From assembly GCA_031283485.1 (NCBI GenBank), contig JAITBR010000013.1:1-9042 (forward strand): a stretch of 9,042 bases of DNA, read 5' to 3'. Position numbers and translations under genes: made by a program. Within the stretch, counting starts at the first letter, position 1. Each line of letters opens with the position of its first letter. Source of the DNA: Puniceicoccales bacterium (GTDB lineage: Bacteria > Verrucomicrobiota > Verrucomicrobiae > Opitutales > LL51). The notes beneath the pieces were generated by a model. The model made no database searches. It was not told the DNA's origin and was given only the letters and a program-made list of their open reading frames with translations. This document shows, in pieces, positions 6,612 through 9,042 of the stretch.

Positions 6612-8212
6612 TGCACTATCCAAGAATCTTGGGTTAGCTTGATATCGAATGCAAACGTCAATACATTGCTTTCTGCTGGAGATATAACCGTGTTCGTCGT
6701 TTTTGCTATGCTACTTGACTCCTCAAGTGAGGTTAGGAATTTTTCTATGTCATTTGCAATTTCATCTGACTCTCTCTGTTCGTCTAGGAACATTTTTACC
6801 ACGACATGGATAACTTGATTATCATTATCCACCGAATCATTCCACTTTAGGCTATCTACCCAAGAAGTTTTCAAAATCTTAATTGATTGCTGTAGATCGT
6901 TGAACAGGCTAATCCAGGCATTTTGGGAATACAAACAATTCTTGATATTCACTATCGAATCACGCAACCTACATTCGGATGCAATTGCTTCGTGGTATTT
7001 TTGCGCATCTAGGGTTGATTCTCGCAATTTGGCTTCAAGTGCAAGTTTTTTGAATTCCAGGAGGTTAACTTGCTGCGAAAGTAATTTAAATCCGAGAATG
7101 GATGCAAATACCAATGTTACTATTGCAGCCATATAGCTTGGGTGCCTGCGTTGGAATGATATCTGATTCTTAAAATTTTCAGAAAACAAATTTATCAGCT
7201 TAGTTTTATGCTCCAATACGCATGAACTTGCACCAATGTAAGTAAATATATTGTGCAATAGAATGTTTCGCTTGCTCCCATCGAGCGAGTCATCAAAAAC
7301 ATCACCCGCCAATTGGTTTGCCATTTCAATCCTAGTGCTGGCATTTAACTCGGAAAGGATATCCGAAAAGGTCACTATGTCCATACACTTTCCGCTTAGG
7401 ATTATTTTTGTAACGGGAGATTGCCCAAATGTTCTGCAAAAAAACAATTCTGAGCGTTTGAGTTCCTGCTGTATTTTACCAACAAATTGCCTAATGTAAT
7501 ATGTGACAAATGTTAGCCCTGCCGAATTTTGGCTTAATTTTTGCACGTATTCCAATTTTATTTTACGTGCATCAGGGACTGGTATCTGCTGTGAAGTCGA
7601 TATTTGATTGTCGACCCAGTCAAATGCGATCGGGATCGCGCGCATGTACTGAGCACCTTTTCCATTTATCGAAATCAGAGAAGTTTCACTGCCTATATGC
7701 AGCAACATGGTATTTTGAAAATCTTTGACATGTTCTTTCAAGGCTATCACGTTCAAAATTATCTCCGGACATAAATAGGAAAAATTAACCTTTCGTTTCA
7801 GTAGAACATCCAGTAAACGTTCGGCAAAAATCCTCTGCATGGCTACGACAAATGCTCCACCACTTCCCGTTTCATGGCGATAGGTATCCCAAATCCACTC
7901 CTCTTCGTTTCCAGAAAAATTTCGCTGAAATTCGAACTTTATTGCCTGCTTACAATTATCTTTTTCCACCTCCGGGAGTTCGAGATATTTTATAAAAATC
8001 TTACCATTTGGAGGAATTACGAGTGTCGTGTTTAGCTTAAAATCTGACGGTATTTCTTCGATGGTTTTAGAAAGAGCGGTCAACCACGCCTCATCACCAC
8101 TGCCATTATGGCGTATTGGATAAGACAGCGCATCGGTGAACTTTTTATTGTCGTTAAACGCAACGAGCGTCACATAATTTGTTCCGCATCGCATTATGAC
8201 ACCGTTTCTCAT
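6608..8212 (-). CDS. pilM: PilM-like actin-fold protein fused to PilN-like membrane domain (GspL-type layout)
   Basis: The 534-residue product has two parts. Residues 1-350 are a PilM/FtsA-type actin-like domain. They include a phosphate-loop-like MRCGTNYVTLVAF (7-19), the EFQR segment of PilM (94-97), a second loop LLHIGSETSLISI (170-182), RAIPIA (191-196, the PilM 'R.IP' motif) and an adenosine-loop-like KIILSGKC (269-276). Residues 358-380 form one membrane helix, followed by a coiled coil (about 383-425) and a PilN-like periplasmic domain to the end. GspL of type II secretion has the same cytoplasmic-actin/membrane/periplasmic plan, whereas PilM and PilN are separate in most type IV pili. 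Acidic residues usual at the two phosphate loops are replaced (Arg8; His172 in HIG instead of DIG), so nucleotide binding may be lost. The start ATG 8212 has no strong ribosome site; Met7 (8194) is an alternative. The gene overlaps the Amuc_1100-like gene by four bases and probably forms an alignment complex with its product. Confidence 0.8.
   Translation of the reverse strand: MRNGVIMRCGTNYVTLVAFNDNKKFTDALSYPIRHNGSGDEAWLTALSKTIEEIPSDFKLNTTLVIPPNGKIFIKYLELPEVEKDNCKQAIKFEFQRNFSGNEEEWIWDTYRHETGSGGAFVVAMQRIFAERLLDVLLKRKVNFSYLCPEIILNVIALKEHVKDFQNTMLLHIGSETSLISINGKGAQYMRAIPIAFDWVDNQISTSQQIPVPDARKIKLEYVQKLSQNSAGLTFVTYYIRQFVGKIQQELKRSELFFCRTFGQSPVTKIILSGKCMDIVTFSDILSELNASTRIEMANQLAGDVFDDSLDGSKRNILLHNIFTYIGASSCVLEHKTKLINLFSENFKNQISFQRRHPSYMAAIVTLVFASILGFKLLSQQVNLLEFKKLALEAKLRESTLDAQKYHEAIASECRLRDSIVNIKNCLYSQNAWISLFNDLQQSIKILKTSWVDSLKWNDSVDNDNQVIHVVVKMFLDEQRESDEIANDIEKFLTSLEESSSIAKTTNTVISPAESNVLTFAFDIKLTQDSWIVQ
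6618..6621 (-). promoter_or_regulatory. Ribosome binding site deciding the Amuc_1100-like start
   Basis: On the minus strand, GGAT (6621-6618) stands six bases before ATG 6611-6609, at normal Shine-Dalgarno spacing. It lies inside the end of the upstream gene. The alternative TTG start at 6623 would leave this site inside the coding region and has no ribosome site of its own. Confidence 0.5.
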
Positions 8213-8239
8213 TTGAAGTTGAGCATTTTGCCAAAAATA

Positions 8240-8252
8240 TTGATTTAATCAA
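8240..8252. repeat. Perfect inverted repeat TTGATT-T-AATCAA, candidate operator half
   Basis: Perfect 6-bp arms flank one central base. It lies 28-40 bases upstream of the PilM-like start codon, in the divergent region shared with proS. Its centre (8246) is 18 bases from that of the next inverted repeat (8264). Palindromes of this size are typical of dimeric repressor sites, but no regulator is identified. Confidence 0.4.
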
Positions 8253-8256
8253 GACT

Positions 8257-8271
8257 ACTTTGTAACAAAGT
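8257..8271. repeat. Perfect inverted repeat ACTTTGT-A-ACAAAGT, candidate operator half
   Basis: Perfect 7-bp arms flank one central base. It lies 4 bases to the right of the TTGATT/AATCAA dyad and between the two divergent starts (PilM-like at 8212, proS at 8330). It could bind a regulator or, if transcribed, be a small stem with too short a loop; the DNA-site reading fits better. Confidence 0.4.
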
Positions 8272-8277
8272 CGAGAT

Positions 8278-8295
8278 GAGAATAAAAATTTTCTC
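8278..8295. repeat. Weaker A/T-rich dyad GAGAA-N8-TTCTC
   Basis: Arms GAGAA (8278-8282) and TTCTC (8291-8295) flank the A/T-rich core TAAAAATT, which nearly continues the symmetry. It is the third dyad in the same 117-base divergent region. The low complexity of the core makes chance more likely than for the two dyads to its left. Confidence 0.25.
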
Positions 8296-8329
8296 GCGTC
8301 CTTGAAATTTGTTTTGTAAATAATTTTCG

Positions 8330-9042
8330 ATGAAAATGAAAACTGAGCGTAGTGCAATTACTCCACGCAGGGATGAAGATTACTCAGAATGGTATCAGCA
8401 GGTGATAAAAGCTGCAGATTTAGCCGAGGTTAGTTCCGTCCGCGGCTGTATGATAATAAAGCCATGGGGCTATGCGCTTTGGGAAAGCATACAAAAGAAT
8501 CTCGACAAAATGATCAAGAGGTCCGGGCATAAAAATGCCTATTTCCCTTTGTTTATTCCGCTGAAATTTTTTGAAAGAGAGGCCGAGCACGCGAAAGGCT
8601 TTGCCAAGGAATGTGCCGTCGTAACTCATTCTCGCCTGCAGGCCGACGAAAAAGGTCACCTCATTCCAAGCTCAGAATTGGAAGAGCCTCTAATTATTCG
8701 CCCAACTTCGGAAACCATTATAGGCGAATCATTTTCCAATTGGGTAAAGTCATATCGAGATCTACCCCTAAAAATTAACCAATGGGCAAATGTCGTTCGC
8801 TGGGAAATGAGGACACGCCTGTTTCTTCGTACGAGTGAGTTTCTGTGGCAGGAAGGGCACACCGTCCACGCTTCCAAGGAAGAAGCGATCCAAGAGACCT
8901 TAGCCATGCTCGAAATGTATCGAATTTTTGCTGAGGATTACATGGCAATGCCAGTCGTCTGTGGGAAAAAATCCGACAGTGAACGATTTTCCGGAGCCGT
9001 GGACACGTATTGCATCGAGGCTATGATGCAAGATGGGAAAGC
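8330..9042 (+). CDS. proS: Prolyl-tRNA synthetase, archaeal/eukaryote-like type (partial, C-terminus outside window)
   Basis: This class II aminoacyl-tRNA synthetase charges tRNA-Pro with proline in the cytoplasm. The first 237 codons are visible, about half of the 480-500 residues usual for this type. Clear family sequence includes [17 protein letters not shown] (36-52), motif 1 region [11 protein letters not shown] (67-77), [18 protein letters not shown] (83-100), [10 protein letters not shown] (124-133), and motif 2 [20 protein letters not shown] (157-176) followed by HTVHAS. The 'FLWQEGHT' form and the direct run from motif 1 region to the TSE motif mark the archaeal/eukaryote-like form without the editing insertion of E. 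coli ProS. That form is found in a subset of bacteria. ATG 8330 is taken as start; ATG 8336 (Met3) is equally possible, as neither has a clear ribosome site. It is transcribed divergently from the PilM-like gene. Confidence 0.95.
   Translation, partial: MKMKTERSAITPRRDEDYSEWYQQVIKAADLAEVSSVRGCMIIKPWGYALWESIQKNLDKMIKRSGHKNAYFPLFIPLKFFEREAEHAKGFAKECAVVTHSRLQADEKGHLIPSSELEEPLIIRPTSETIIGESFSNWVKSYRDLPLKINQWANVVRWEMRTRLFLRTSEFLWQEGHTVHASKEEAIQETLAMLEMYRIFAEDYMAMPVVCGKKSDSERFSGAVDTYCIEAMMQDGK

Noticed and set aside
8302..8322. TTGAAA with TAAATA as a proS promoter
   Set aside because: The spacer would be only 9 bases, far below the normal 16-18, so it cannot be supported as a sigma-70 promoter.
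8154..8907. Three minus-strand open frames over the PilM-like start and proS
   Set aside because: Two are antisense to conserved ProRS motifs, and the third only overlaps the start of the PilM-like gene in another frame and spans the spacer; none shows protein-like composition.

Overview
The window holds seven genes (two cut by the window ends) in four transcription blocks, with little non-coding DNA. No RNA gene, CRISPR array, transposase, attachment site or origin is visible. The organism is a Gram-negative, moderately AT-rich bacterium: it has outer-membrane efflux lipoproteins and an RND pump. The pair of a PilM-like protein and an Amuc_1100/PilO-like protein, together with a prolyl-tRNA synthetase of the archaeal/eukaryote-like type, suggests the Verrucomicrobiota/PVC group. 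That placement is an inference from family resemblance, not something proved here.

Positions 1-4692 (minus strand) are a tripartite drug-efflux operon. Transcription runs right to left: an outer-membrane factor lipoprotein (3274-4692), a periplasmic adaptor lipoprotein (2088-3266), then an inner-membrane RND pump of the MdtB/MdtC type (1-2084, C-terminal third outside the window). The genes are separated by only 7 and 3 bases. The three products should form one pump spanning both membranes and driven by the proton gradient.

Positions 4693-4842 are a divergent control region. It has a consensus -35 box facing right, a 33-bp dyad on the efflux side, and a possible 8-codon leader peptide overlapping the first efflux gene. 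Positions 4843-5643 (plus strand) encode a soluble 266-residue protein of unknown family. It contains a CxxC motif whose DNA is a perfect 21-bp hairpin sequence.

Positions 5703-8212 (minus strand) are a two-gene unit with a 4-base ATGA overlap. The first gene encodes a PilM-like actin-fold domain fused to a membrane-anchored PilN-like domain (GspL-style layout). The second encodes an Amuc_1100/PilO-like single-pass membrane protein. Together they look like the inner-membrane alignment platform of a type IV pilus or type II secretion machine, but no ATPase, pilin or secretin gene lies beside them in the window. The nucleotide-site acidic residues of the PilM domain appear to be lost.

Positions 8213-8329 separate this unit from proS (8330 to the window end, plus strand) and carry two adjacent perfect inverted repeats, a candidate operator. 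I found no clearly new defence or mobile system. The items most worth a second look are the PilM-PilN/Amuc_1100-like pair, the unknown gene at 4843, and the dyads in the two divergent promoter regions.
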